The notes below the pieces were generated by a model. The model saw only the letters and a program-made list of their open reading frames with translations. It had not been told where the DNA came from and did no database searches. This document shows, one piece after another, positions 6,488 through 14,028 of a stretch of DNA of 64,000 nucleotides; position 1 is the first letter of the stretch; each line of letters opens with the position of its first letter. Origin of the DNA: Candidatus Dormiibacterota bacterium (GTDB taxonomy: Bacteria > Acidobacteriota > Polarisedimenticolia > Gp22-AA2); contig DASQAT010000003.1 in assembly GCA_035635555.1 (NCBI GenBank), positions 1 through 64,000 on the forward strand, given 5' to 3'. The position numbers and the translations under genes were made by a program.

Positions 6488-6661
6488 ATGACTCTGGCCT
6501 ACGACGTGACAGTGGCCGATCATGTTCACCGGATTCGCATCGAAGTGCCTCACGGGTACGACCGGCGGCAGCTCGTGCATTTCCAGAAGTTCGCAATCTC
6601 GACGGCTCTTCTGGAGCACCTCGGCTATCTCCCGCGGGATGTCGTCAACGGGATCGCCTGA
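6488..6661 (+). CDS. Hypothetical 57-residue protein
   Basis: ATG preceded by GAAGGAGGTCGTC, a strong ribosome site that decides the start. Soluble, no Cys, no signal peptide, with mixed beta/alpha character (VTVADHVHRIRIEVP, then a helix FQKFAISTALLEHLG). I do not recognise a family. It lies 100 bases after peptide paralogue 5 on the same strand and could be co-transcribed. It converges with the glycosyltransferase gene five bases away. Confidence 0.55.
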   Translation: MTLAYDVTVADHVHRIRIEVPHGYDRRQLVHFQKFAISTALLEHLGYLPRDVVNGIA

Positions 6662-6665
6662 CCGT

Positions 6666-7778
6666 CTAACGCGGGACTCTGCCGCCCCCGATGAGGCGCA
6701 GGAGCCGTTCACGCACGCGCGGGCCAGGGGCAAGACGGCGTCGCTGGCGACGCACGTGGTTCTCGAGCGGCGCCGACAGGAACCGGAGATAGTCCGAGAC
6801 CGCCCGTGCCTCCGAAGCGGGTGGTTCGGGCGCGCCGTCCCGGTACTCTTCCAGGATCTCCCGGTAGAGCTCGAGGATCTCGTCCATGAGATCCTCGTGT
6901 CCGGCCTTCGCGCGAACGCGGCGCGACACCTCGGCGGCATCGGCGGCGTCGTAGGCCCCAACGCGCTCCGCGAGGATGTCCGGATCGATCCGGTCCCGCA
7001 GCGCCCTCACGCCGAAATTCAGAGGGCGGAGGTGCTCGAGATTCCGGGTCGTCACCAGAGGCCCGGCGCCTACCGCGTCGCACAGGATGACCGCCGCCCC
7101 GACCGACAGGGCCTCGATCGCCGACCGTCCCTTGGCGAACACGATGTCGGCCCGGCGGATCGCCGCTTCGGGCCGGTCGCTCTCCGATCCCGCCGCCCGG
7201 CCGACGATCTGGAGTTCGAGTCCTGTTCGCGCGCAGGCCTCGCGCACCGCGCCGAGGTAGGTGCGCTCCGAGGCGTTGTTGCTCAGGACCAGCGCCCGTC
7301 GCGGTCGATCGGGGAGCGGGCCGCGCGCCGCGAAGCGCTCGAGATCGACCGCATTGAGCAGAACGCGGATCGTCTCCTCCGGAATGCCGTGCTCGAACAG
7401 CAGACGGTCGCGGCAGGTCCAGTCGACCGCGACGTATCGCAGGATGCGCGGGAAGCGTGGCGGCGCCTCCTCCCAGGGGAGCCAGCCGTGGCAGACGAAC
7501 ACCGCCGGGACGCGCGGGAAGCGCAGCAGCGCGGTCATCGCCTCCAGGTGATGCTGGCCGTGGATCAGGTCGGGCGGAGCGCCGAGCAGGCCCAGATCGT
7601 CGATCACCGGCACCGTCGCGGCGCGCAGCTCGGCGGCCATGTCCCCCAGACGCGTGCTGTAGGCGATAGGCGTGTGGCCGCGCCGCACGAGCCCCACCGC
7701 CAGGTCGCGCACGTACGTCTCCGACCCGCCGCGGGCGGCCAGGCTATGATTCGTGATGAGGATTCGCAGGCCCGCCAT
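6666..7778 (-). CDS. Glycosyltransferase, GT4-like
   Basis: 370 residues. The N-terminus MAGLRILITNHSLAARGGSE followed by TYVRDLAVGLVRRGH is the classic first half of a GT-B, family 4-like enzyme, where a Gly-Gly-Ser/Ala-Glu turn follows the first strand. The second half has GRSAIEALSVGAAVILCD, a variant of the nucleotide-sugar-binding E-x7-E region. It probably transfers a sugar from a nucleotide donor to a surface glycan or lipid at the cytoplasmic face. The long upstream in-frame extension is Arg/Pro-rich and overlaps the neighbour, so the internal ATG was chosen. It overlaps the PIG-L-like gene stop by one base (TGATG), implying coupled expression. Confidence 0.8.
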   Translation of the reverse strand: MAGLRILITNHSLAARGGSETYVRDLAVGLVRRGHTPIAYSTRLGDMAAELRAATVPVIDDLGLLGAPPDLIHGQHHLEAMTALLRFPRVPAVFVCHGWLPWEEAPPRFPRILRYVAVDWTCRDRLLFEHGIPEETIRVLLNAVDLERFAARGPLPDRPRRALVLSNNASERTYLGAVREACARTGLELQIVGRAAGSESDRPEAAIRRADIVFAKGRSAIEALSVGAAVILCDAVGAGPLVTTRNLEHLRPLNFGVRALRDRIDPDILAERVGAYDAADAAEVSRRVRAKAGHEDLMDEILELYREILEEYRDGAPEPPASEARAVSDYLRFLSAPLENHVRRQRRRLAPGPRVRERLLRLIGGGRVPR

Positions 7779-8563
7779 CACCCTTCCGCTGCGATCCGGG
7801 CGCGCAGGGCCGCTGCGATCGGGACGATGTGCTGACGGTACCTCAGGACGCGGTCGTAGTGCCCGGCGGCGACCTGCCTCTCTCCGTGGGTCTCGTAGAA
7901 CGGCGGATCGTCGATCAGGCCGTCGAGATCGAGGGCGTACTCCACCGGGCGCAGGCACTCGACGCGAAACGCCTCCTGCGGGTGATCCCGCAACGCGGCG
8001 TCCACTTCCCCCGTGAGCGCGGTGTAGGCGCGGGCGGCCCGCATCTTGCGCGCCAAGGCATCATCGTCGAGCCGGAGCGTCAGCGCCCGCGGGAGCAGCG
8101 ACTCGCCACAGGGCCCCGGAGGTCCATCGAGCGGAAAATCGAAATTGCGCGGTGCGGCACCGGTGCGGCGGCGAACCAGCTCGACGGCGGCGTTGATCAG
8201 GAGCCGACACAGGTCGTGGGTGGGATTGAATCCTTCGACGGCGTCGCCGGCCACGCAGTCGATCCTGTCCTCCTCCAGCGCCGCCGCCAGCTCCTCGACC
8301 AGGGCGATCCAGCGATGGAACTCTCCCTCCAGGATGGCCGCGTAGGCCTGCGCGTCGGTGAGACGTCCGTAGATCGGACCCGCGACGCCGCCCGCCGCTT
8401 CGAGAAGCGCGGTCGTGAAGGCGAGGCGCGAGGCTCCCGAGCGTCCCGAGCCATCGGTGAGGACGAACAGCCGGGGCCGCGCGGCGCACAGGAGGCCGTG
8501 CACGCGCAGCTCGTGACCCGGATGGGCGACGACAATCGCCGTGCGCGACGATGGAAAATGCAT
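7778..8563 (-). CDS. PIG-L/LmbE-like protein (divergent deacetylase family)
   Basis: 261 residues. The N-terminal strand and loop TAIVVAHPGHELRVHG matches the PIG-L/LmbE position AHPDDE, which binds zinc. Here the loop reads AHPGHE, so the metal site differs from the canonical one. Downstream, FNPTHDLCRLLIN may supply another His/Asp ligand. PIG-L enzymes remove acetyl groups from N-acetylglucosamine-type sugars. The translationally coupled glycosyltransferase supports a role in making or editing a glycoconjugate. An upstream extension is Arg/Pro-rich and rejected. Activity is uncertain because of the altered motif. Confidence 0.6.
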   Translation of the reverse strand: MHFPSSRTAIVVAHPGHELRVHGLLCAARPRLFVLTDGSGRSGASRLAFTTALLEAAGGVAGPIYGRLTDAQAYAAILEGEFHRWIALVEELAAALEEDRIDCVAGDAVEGFNPTHDLCRLLINAAVELVRRRTGAAPRNFDFPLDGPPGPCGESLLPRALTLRLDDDALARKMRAARAYTALTGEVDAALRDHPQEAFRVECLRPVEYALDLDGLIDDPPFYETHGERQVAAGHYDRVLRYRQHIVPIAAALRARIAAEG

Positions 8564-8619
8564 CCGGATAGTGCCCCCACCCAGGAGGATCCAGCGGGCG
8601 GCAGAATAGCACAGGCGTC

Positions 8620-8877
8620 CTAGGACGCGCCTTGAAGGGTCTTCCTCACCTCTCCCGAGATCGTCGCGTCCCGGTCCACGAAGGCCTTGATCCTCTCCAG
8701 GTCGTCGAGGCGCGTGGCCCCCACGATGCGGTCGATCGCGGCGTGGCCGCGCCACTCGCAGTCGTCGATGATGTGCTTCCCCTGGGACTCGCAGTTGCGG
8801 CACTTCCGGGAGCCCCATTGCGGGTCCCAGCACGGACAGGTGGCGTGGGCGATATCGAGCTCGCGTTGCACGGTCAT
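8620..8877 (-). CDS. Small Cys-rich hypothetical protein, possible zinc site
   Basis: 85 residues. The ATG is preceded by GTGGAGGTGCGC; a GTG four codons upstream overlaps that ribosome site and was rejected. Near the N-terminus HATCPCW and, ten residues on, CRNC form a C-x-C-x10-C-x2-C set, with a further HIIDDCEW; this could hold a zinc ion. The second half is a helical segment without Cys. There is no signal peptide, so it is probably cytoplasmic. Divergent from peptide paralogue 6. I do not recognise the family. Confidence 0.5.
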   Translation of the reverse strand: MTVQRELDIAHATCPCWDPQWGSRKCRNCESQGKHIIDDCEWRGHAAIDRIVGATRLDDLERIKAFVDRDATISGEVRKTLQGAS

Positions 8878-8970
8878 GCGCACCTCCACTCGGAATGGAT
8901 GACAGCCCGCCTATTGTGTCTCATCGGGGTTCCCCGCGGGCCGAGATTCGATCCCGCCGCTCCTCCTGCC

Positions 8971-8999
8971 TTGCGCCGGCTCTCCGTTCGATGATAGAG
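8971..8999 (+). promoter_or_regulatory. Putative promoter of peptide paralogue 6
   Basis: TTGCGC, 17 bp, ATAGAG. The -35 hexamer is the same as that upstream of paralogue 3. A transcript starting about 9006 would have a 100-base leader before the peptide start. The -10 match is weak. Confidence 0.3.
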
Positions 9000-9105
9000 A
9001 TGGGCGCGCGTTCGCCGAGGCGTTTCGCCTGCGGCGACGCCACCCTCCCCGGCGCGCCCCCGGCCCGCGGCGGGGGAGGTCCCGGGGCCGGCTTGGAGAA
9101 TGCGC

Positions 9106-9360
9106 ATGAAACGTCCGATGAGGTTCGTCCTGTGTTTCGCCGCCGCCGTGACGGTCGTCGCCCTGCTGCACATCCTGGTCCCGTCGTCTATGCCCGCGGA
9201 CTCGCCCTACCTATCGGCGCTCTCCAGTCTGCAGTCGTCGACGCAGGCCGCCACCCACTGCGCCGACAAGACGTGCGCCTCGGTGGGAGGCGGATGCGTT
9301 CGGTCGGCGGGCAGCTTCTGCGCCAAGTCCGGTGGTCAGTGCTTCACGCGGGGCTGCTGA
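9106..9360 (+). CDS. Small secreted six-cysteine peptide, paralogue 6
   Basis: 84 residues from the second of two close ATGs; GGAGA lies 6 bases upstream of it but abuts the first. A basic head and hydrophobic segment are followed by ADSPYLSALSSL and TQAATHC. Mature cysteine spacing is C-x4-C-x6-C-x7-C-x6-C-x4-C, ending on Cys. CADKTC resembles CNDKTC of paralogue 1. A seventh Cys lies in the hydrophobic leader and would be removed by cleavage. This copy is isolated, 2.7 kb from paralogue 5. A PF13769-type gene follows 43 bases later on the same strand. Confidence 0.78.
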   Translation: MKRPMRFVLCFAAAVTVVALLHILVPSSMPADSPYLSALSSLQSSTQAATHCADKTCASVGGGCVRSAGSFCAKSGGQCFTRGC

Positions 9361-9403
9361 TCGGCGCGCTCACGATACCGGAAGGAACTGAGGTTCACGG
9401 CTG

Positions 9404-9700
9404 ATGGCCCAGGTCCGGATCATGTACTGGAAGGACATTCCGTACGGCGTGCGAGCCTCGGACGAGACGGGGACCCGGGTGAGCCGACAGCTCCCTCCCG
9501 AGTTCCAGGAGGCGGTGGACGAGGCCGCGATGTCCGAGGGGGCGACGTCGGCGGAGGACTACCAGGCCGGCTTCACCTGGGGCAATCCCGACGAGCGACC
9601 CGGCGCCGCCGCGGTTGCCGCCGACGCGGTGGTCGCCGAGATCGTAGCGGCCTATCCGAAGGAGCGGCTGTCGAAGATGGCGGGTCGCAAGGCGACGTGA
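9404..9700 (+). CDS. PF13769-type conserved small protein ("virulence factor" family)
   Basis: 98 residues. It opens with the highly conserved block MAQVRIMYWKDIPYGVRA and continues VSRQLPPEFQEAVDEAAM and YQAGFTWG, matching the conserved protein family labelled Virulence factor in Pfam (PF13769), found mainly in environmental bacteria. The biochemical role is not established and the name should not be taken as evidence of virulence. Soluble and cytoplasmic by sequence. It converges with a CBS-domain gene whose stop lies 3 bases away. Confidence 0.8.
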   Translation: MAQVRIMYWKDIPYGVRASDETGTRVSRQLPPEFQEAVDEAAMSEGATSAEDYQAGFTWGNPDERPGAAAVAADAVVAEIVAAYPKERLSKMAGRKAT

Positions 9701-9703
9701 GGC

Positions 9704-10210
9704 CTACCGCGCGTGATCGTTGAGAAAGCGCAGGACGCCGCGGACCGACACGAAACGCGGCGGAAGGCCCGGAGTCAGGATCGGGATGTGGCGGTAGTTG
9801 CCGACGGCCATGTAGTGCATCGCGGCGGCGACCGTGTCCTCGTCCCTGAGGGCCTTGGGATCCTTGGTCATCACTTCGCGCACGGGAAGCGTTTTCAGGT
9901 CGAACGTCTGTCCGGTGAGGCGGGTCAGGGCGTCACGCTCGGTGAAGATGCCGACCAGCTGGCCGCCGTCCATCACCAGCACGCTTCCCAGCCGGCGCTC
10001 GCGCATCTTCCGCACCACGTCGGCGACCGGCTCGGGCGGCGAAACGATGAGCGCCTGCGCCGGTGAGAGGTCTCGAAGCGGCGTCTTCAGGATGGTGCCC
10101 TGCAGTCCTCCCTGGGGCGTGGGGATGTCGATCGAGCTCAGGTCCTGACCGCAGTGGTCGCAGGCGTCCACGCCGTCGATGTTCTCGTGGCCGCAGTCGG
10201 GGCAGGTCAT
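9704..10210 (-). CDS. Zinc-ribbon plus tandem CBS domain protein
   Basis: 168 residues. Residues 1-25 form a zinc ribbon (MTCPDCGHENIDGVDACDHC; two CxxC pairs). Two CBS motifs follow: one around VADVVRKMRERRLGSVLVMD with GIFTERDALTRL, the second around TVAAAMHYMAVGNYRHIPIL. CBS pairs bind adenosine-containing ligands (AMP, ATP, S-adenosylmethionine) and usually regulate a partner. It lies 54 bases downstream of korB on the same strand, and another CBS gene lies upstream of korA. I infer that it senses the energy state for the ferredoxin oxidoreductase; this is untested. Confidence 0.8.
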   Translation of the reverse strand: MTCPDCGHENIDGVDACDHCGQDLSSIDIPTPQGGLQGTILKTPLRDLSPAQALIVSPPEPVADVVRKMRERRLGSVLVMDGGQLVGIFTERDALTRLTGQTFDLKTLPVREVMTKDPKALRDEDTVAAAMHYMAVGNYRHIPILTPGLPPRFVSVRGVLRFLNDHAR

Positions 10211-10264
10211 GGTCTCCTCTCGTTCGCGTAGAATCCACCGCGGGCCGCCGCGCGCGGAGGGCCG

Positions 10265-11290
10265 CTAGGTCACCGTCCAGGTCGCGCCCGACTTGAGCAG
10301 TCGTTCGATGCTTCCCGCCCCGAGCCGCGCGGTCGCCTGGATGCTCTGCTGCTCGAGGATCTCCTCCAGACGCGGCCGGTCGGCCCGGTAGAAAACCCCG
10401 ACCGGGACCGGGTAATCGGGATAGGTCATCCGGGACAGCAGGTACGCCAGGGTCGGCTCCTGGGCCGCCTCGTCGTGGACCAGGAGATCCTTCTCCGTGA
10501 CTCCGTTCTCGCCTATCGTCACGACCTCGGGATGCACGCCGCGCAGGCGGATCCCTTTGCGCCGATCCTTCCCGAAGATGACCGGCTTGCCGTGCTCGAG
10601 CTGCACCATCCGCTCGGTGCGCACCTCGCGGGCGACGAAATCGTCGAAGGCGCCGTCGTTGAAGATGTTGCAGTTCTGGTAGATCTCGATGAAGGCGGTC
10701 CCCTTGTGCCGTGCCGCCCGCTCCACGATCGACGACAGGTGGTGCGTGTCGATGTCCACCGAGCGCGCCACGAAGGTGCACTCGGAGGCCAGGGCCACAC
10801 CCAGCGGGTTGATCGGCTGCTCGGCGGTGCCGAACGGGCTCGACTTGGTCTTCTTGCCGAACTCGCTCGTCGGCGAGTACTGCCCCTTGGTCAGGCCGTA
10901 GATCCGGTTGTTGAACAGCAGGATCTTGATGTCGAGGTTGCGCCGCATGGCGTGGATCAGGTGGTTGCCGCCGATCGACAATCCGTCGCCGTCGCCCGTC
11001 ACCACCCAGACCGACAGGTCGGGGCGCGAGACCTTGATGCCCGTGGCGATCGTGGGGGCGCGGCCGTGGATGCTGTGGAAGCCGTACGTGTTCATGTAAT
11101 AAGGAAACCGGCTGCTGCAGCCGATCCCGGACACGAACACGATGTTCTCGCGCGCTATGCCCAACTCGGGCATTACCTTCTGAACCTGCGCCAGTATGGA
11201 GTAATCGCCGCAGCCGGGGCACCAGCGGACGGTCTGATCCGTCGCGAAATCGGCCCGTGTCGGCTTCGGCTCTTTGACGTCTATGCCCAT
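10265..11290 (-). CDS. korB: 2-oxoacid:ferredoxin oxidoreductase, beta subunit
   Basis: 341 residues. It binds thiamine diphosphate and the 4Fe-4S cluster: TVRWCPGCGDYSIL near the N-terminus and GIGCSSRFPYYMNTYGFHSIHGRAPTIATG split across the ligand region, followed by the TPP signature GDGDGLSIGGNHLIHAMRRN. With KorA it oxidatively decarboxylates a 2-oxoacid, most likely 2-oxoglutarate, to acyl-CoA, reducing ferredoxin; the reverse reaction fixes CO2. Length is that of a two-subunit (alpha-gamma fused, beta) enzyme. Six bases separate it from korA. Substrate is inferred from family resemblance, not proved by sequence. Confidence 0.9.
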   Translation of the reverse strand: MGIDVKEPKPTRADFATDQTVRWCPGCGDYSILAQVQKVMPELGIARENIVFVSGIGCSSRFPYYMNTYGFHSIHGRAPTIATGIKVSRPDLSVWVVTGDGDGLSIGGNHLIHAMRRNLDIKILLFNNRIYGLTKGQYSPTSEFGKKTKSSPFGTAEQPINPLGVALASECTFVARSVDIDTHHLSSIVERAARHKGTAFIEIYQNCNIFNDGAFDDFVAREVRTERMVQLEHGKPVIFGKDRRKGIRLRGVHPEVVTIGENGVTEKDLLVHDEAAQEPTLAYLLSRMTYPDYPVPVGVFYRADRPRLEEILEQQSIQATARLGAGSIERLLKSGATWTVT

Positions 11291-11296
11291 GGACTC

Positions 11297-13156
11297 TTAT
11301 CCTCGCAGGATCCCTTCGATCGCCTTCGTGATCTCCGAGACCCTGAACGGCTTTCCCTGGACCTTGTTGAGACCGATCGCGTCCACCAGGTATCGGGCGC
11401 GGATCAGCATGCGCAGCTGCCCCAGGTTGAGCTCGGGGACCAGCACCTTGTCGAATCGCTTCAGGACGTCCCCCAGGTTCGCGGGGAACGGGTTGAGGTA
11501 GCGCAGGTGGATCGACGAGACCGGCTGCCCCTTCGCCTGCAGCTCCTCGACCGCCGAGGCGATCGCCCCGAACGTGCTCCCCCATCCGACCACGAGCAGC
11601 CTGCCGGTGTCTTTGCCCATCACGCGCACCGGCGGGATGTCGTCGGCGATGCGGGCGATCTTCTCGGCGCGCAGACGGACCATCTTCTCGTGGTTCTCCG
11701 GATCGTAGGACACGTTGCCGGTGACGTCCTCCTTCTCCAGTCCCCCGATGCGATGCTCGAGACCGGGCGTCCCGGGGACGGCCCACGGGCGCGCCAGCGT
11801 CTTCGGGTCGCGCAGGTACGGCTGGAAGCCTTCCTTCTCGGTGCGGAACTTCACTTCGAACTTCGGCAGGTCCTGGGGGCCCGGGATCTTCCACGGCTCG
11901 GCGCCGTTTCCGAGATACCCGTCGGACAGGAAGAAGACGGGGGTCATGTGCTTGGTGGCGATGCGGAACGCCTCGATCGCCATGGTGTAGCAGTCGGCCG
12001 GCGTGGCCGGGGCGACGACCGCCACCGGACACTCGCCGTTGCGCCCGAGGATCGCCTGCATCAGGTCGGCCTGCTCGGTCTTGGTCGGCAGACCGGTCGA
12101 CGGCCCGCCGCGCTGGATGTTCGCGATGACCAGCGGCAGCTCGGTCATCACCGCCAGCCCGATCGCCTCGCTCTTCAGCGCCACGCCCGGGCCGCTCGTC
12201 CCGGTCAGTCCGAGGGCGCCGCCGTAGGCGGAACCGATCGCCGCCCCGATGGCGCTGATCTCGTCTTCTGCCTGGAAGGTGGTGACCGGGTAGTTCTTGT
12301 AACGCGACAGCTCGTGCAGGATGTCGCTCGCCGGCGTGATCGGATAGGAGCCGTAGAACAGCGGGCGGCCCGAGATGAGCGCCGCGCTGATGAACCCCAT
12401 CGCCGTCGCCTCGTTCCCCGTGATCTTGCGGTAGGTGCCGGGCTCGAGATTCGCCTTGCGCACGCGGAAGTGCGTGGTGAACACCTCCGTCGTGTCCGCG
12501 TAGTTGTAACCGGCCTGGAGGGCGAGCGTGTTGGCCTTGGCCATCTGCTCGCTGTTCTTGAACTTCTTCTCGATCCAATCGCGCGTGTAATCGACGGGGC
12601 GCTCGTACAGCCAGAACACCAGCCCCAGGGCGAAGAAGTTCTTGCAACGCGTCGCCTGCCGTCCGCTCAGTCCGGCCTCCGAGACCGCCTTCAGGGTCAG
12701 GGCCGTGAGCGGGATGTCGAAGACCCGGAAGCCGGCGAGACCGCCGTCCTTGAGCGGGTTCGTCTTGTACCCAGCCTTCGAAAGGTTCCCCTCGGTGAAG
12801 GCGTCGATGTCGACGATCAGGATGCCCCCTTCCTCGAGGTCGCCGATGTTGGTCTTCAGGGCCGCGGGGTTCATGGCCACCAGTACGTTCGGCTGGTCGC
12901 CCGGCGTCTTGATGTCGTGGGACGAGAACGAGATCTGGTAGCCGGAGACTCCGGCGAGCGTGCCGGCGGGGGCGCGGATCTCGGCCGGGAAGTCGGGCAG
13001 GGTGGCCAGATCGTTGCCGACCATGGCCGTCGTGTCGGCGAACTGCGTCCCGGTCAGCTGCATGCCGTCGCCGGAATCGCCGGCGAAACGTATCACGACA
13101 GTGTCGAGCTCGGTGACCTTGGCTTTGGAGGGGACGACCTCGGTCTGTGTACTCAC
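11297..13156 (-). CDS. korA: 2-oxoacid:ferredoxin oxidoreductase, fused gamma-alpha subunit
   Basis: 619 residues, GTG start abutting the upstream CBS gene stop. Residues 1-200 are the gamma domain (VIRFAGDSGDGMQLTG, then DIKTPGDQPNVLVAMNPAAL). The rest is the pyrimidine-binding alpha domain (GSYPITPASDILHELSRYKN, TFQAEDEISAIGAAIGSAYGG, TGTSGPGVALKSEAIGLAVM). This gamma-alpha fusion is the normal form of two-subunit KorAB. It pairs with korB six bases downstream to move electrons from 2-oxoacid oxidation to ferredoxin. The CBS-korA-korB-CBS layout suggests one transcript under nucleotide-sensing control. Confidence 0.92.
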   Translation of the reverse strand: MSTQTEVVPSKAKVTELDTVVIRFAGDSGDGMQLTGTQFADTTAMVGNDLATLPDFPAEIRAPAGTLAGVSGYQISFSSHDIKTPGDQPNVLVAMNPAALKTNIGDLEEGGILIVDIDAFTEGNLSKAGYKTNPLKDGGLAGFRVFDIPLTALTLKAVSEAGLSGRQATRCKNFFALGLVFWLYERPVDYTRDWIEKKFKNSEQMAKANTLALQAGYNYADTTEVFTTHFRVRKANLEPGTYRKITGNEATAMGFISAALISGRPLFYGSYPITPASDILHELSRYKNYPVTTFQAEDEISAIGAAIGSAYGGALGLTGTSGPGVALKSEAIGLAVMTELPLVIANIQRGGPSTGLPTKTEQADLMQAILGRNGECPVAVVAPATPADCYTMAIEAFRIATKHMTPVFFLSDGYLGNGAEPWKIPGPQDLPKFEVKFRTEKEGFQPYLRDPKTLARPWAVPGTPGLEHRIGGLEKEDVTGNVSYDPENHEKMVRLRAEKIARIADDIPPVRVMGKDTGRLLVVGWGSTFGAIASAVEELQAKGQPVSSIHLRYLNPFPANLGDVLKRFDKVLVPELNLGQLRMLIRARYLVDAIGLNKVQGKPFRVSEITKAIEGILRG

Positions 13157-13624
13157 TCAGGCTCCTTCCGGGGTGTTGAAGACTTGATTCAGTCGGGGAG
13201 GCAGGTTGACCACCTCCGCCGGAAAATGCTCCGCGATGTAGTGCACGATGTCGCGCGCCGCCACCAGGCCGGCCCGGCGGCCGCGCTCGTCCAGGAGCGG
13301 GATGTGCCGGTAACCGTGCTCCGTCATCAGCCGGACGGCGTCCCCGAGCGTGTGCCGGGGTGTCAGCGACGCGGGATGCGGGGTCATGAAGCGGTCGACG
13401 GTTTCCGTCTCGCTCACGCCGCTCCCGATCAGCTTGTTGAGGACGTCTCTCTCGGTGAAGATCCCGACCAGGCGATCCCCCTCGCACACCAGCACGCAGC
13501 CGTGCCCCTGCTCGCGCATCAGCCGCAGGGTCGCTTCGAGGCTCGTGCCGGGCGGGACGGTCGCCGGCTTGGAGAGAGGCAGGTTCCCCAGGTGCTCGTG
13601 CCTGAGGGCCTGTTCAATCGTCAT
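13157..13624 (-). CDS. Tandem CBS domain protein upstream of korA
   Basis: 155 residues. The ATG preceded by GGGGAG was chosen over an ORF start 8 codons upstream. Two CBS repeats: SLEATLRLMREQGHGCVLVC with GIFTERDVLNKLIG, then LGDAVRLMTEHGYRHIPLLD with GLVAARDIVHYI. No other domain. Its stop directly abuts the korA GTG, so expression is coupled. A -10-like TATATT lies about 30 bases upstream of the start. CBS pairs bind adenine nucleotides; here the partner is most simply the oxidoreductase, by position only. Its GIFTERD motif is shared with the zinc-ribbon CBS protein at the other end of the cluster. Confidence 0.82.
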   Translation of the reverse strand: MTIEQALRHEHLGNLPLSKPATVPPGTSLEATLRLMREQGHGCVLVCEGDRLVGIFTERDVLNKLIGSGVSETETVDRFMTPHPASLTPRHTLGDAVRLMTEHGYRHIPLLDERGRRAGLVAARDIVHYIAEHFPAEVVNLPPRLNQVFNTPEGA

Positions 13625-13743
13625 CTCGCCATTCTCCCCACGCAACATAACGAATATACCCCGTTTCTGCCACCCGCGGGAAGATCGGCACAGGTCCGAG
13701 GCGCGCGACTTTTTCCCGGCGCTTGTGATATAGATCGCCGGCC

Positions 13744-13947
13744 ATGGCGAAGCCGAACCGCAGACCCGGCGGGGCGACCCCTCCGGGACAGCAGGCCCAG
13801 ACAGGCCGCCCCAGCCTCGTGCCCGCCGACCCGCTCCCCGGCTGGAAGGCGGCGGTCCAGGCCCTCCTTCTACTGGGGATCCCGCTCACTCTGCTGTTCG
13901 CTGCCAAGCTGGTCCTGAAGAGGTTCTTCCCGGAACTCGGCTACTGA
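13744..13947 (+). CDS. Small single-helix membrane protein, unknown
   Basis: 67 residues. A Pro/Gly/Arg-rich first half is followed by one hydrophobic helix (VQALLLLGIPLTLLFAAKLVL) and a short basic tail. This suggests an inner-membrane anchor with a cytoplasmic N-terminus. No strong ribosome site. It precedes a DUF6982-like gene in the same frame, separated by its stop codon; whether they function together is unknown. Confidence 0.5.
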   Translation: MAKPNRRPGGATPPGQQAQTGRPSLVPADPLPGWKAAVQALLLLGIPLTLLFAAKLVLKRFFPELGY

Positions 13948-14028
13948 CTCAAGCGGGGAATCGATATTAGCCCCAACCTCGAGACAGGGCAAGAAGCGGT
14001 CCGGCCCTCTGCCAGGGGGACGGTCGCC

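Noticed and set aside
10475-13918. A 1147-codon open frame on the plus strand over korAB and the CBS gene
   Set aside because: It is antisense to well-recognised korA and korB, rich in Arg/Asp/His, and has no domain. It is a GC-bias shadow, as is the 1184-codon minus-strand frame over 9933-13487.
13945-13947. Selenocysteine or readthrough joining the small membrane protein to the DUF6982-like frame
   Set aside because: The frame continues, but the residues around the TGA show no motif or Cys position, and the following 25 residues are not family-like. A normal stop is simpler.
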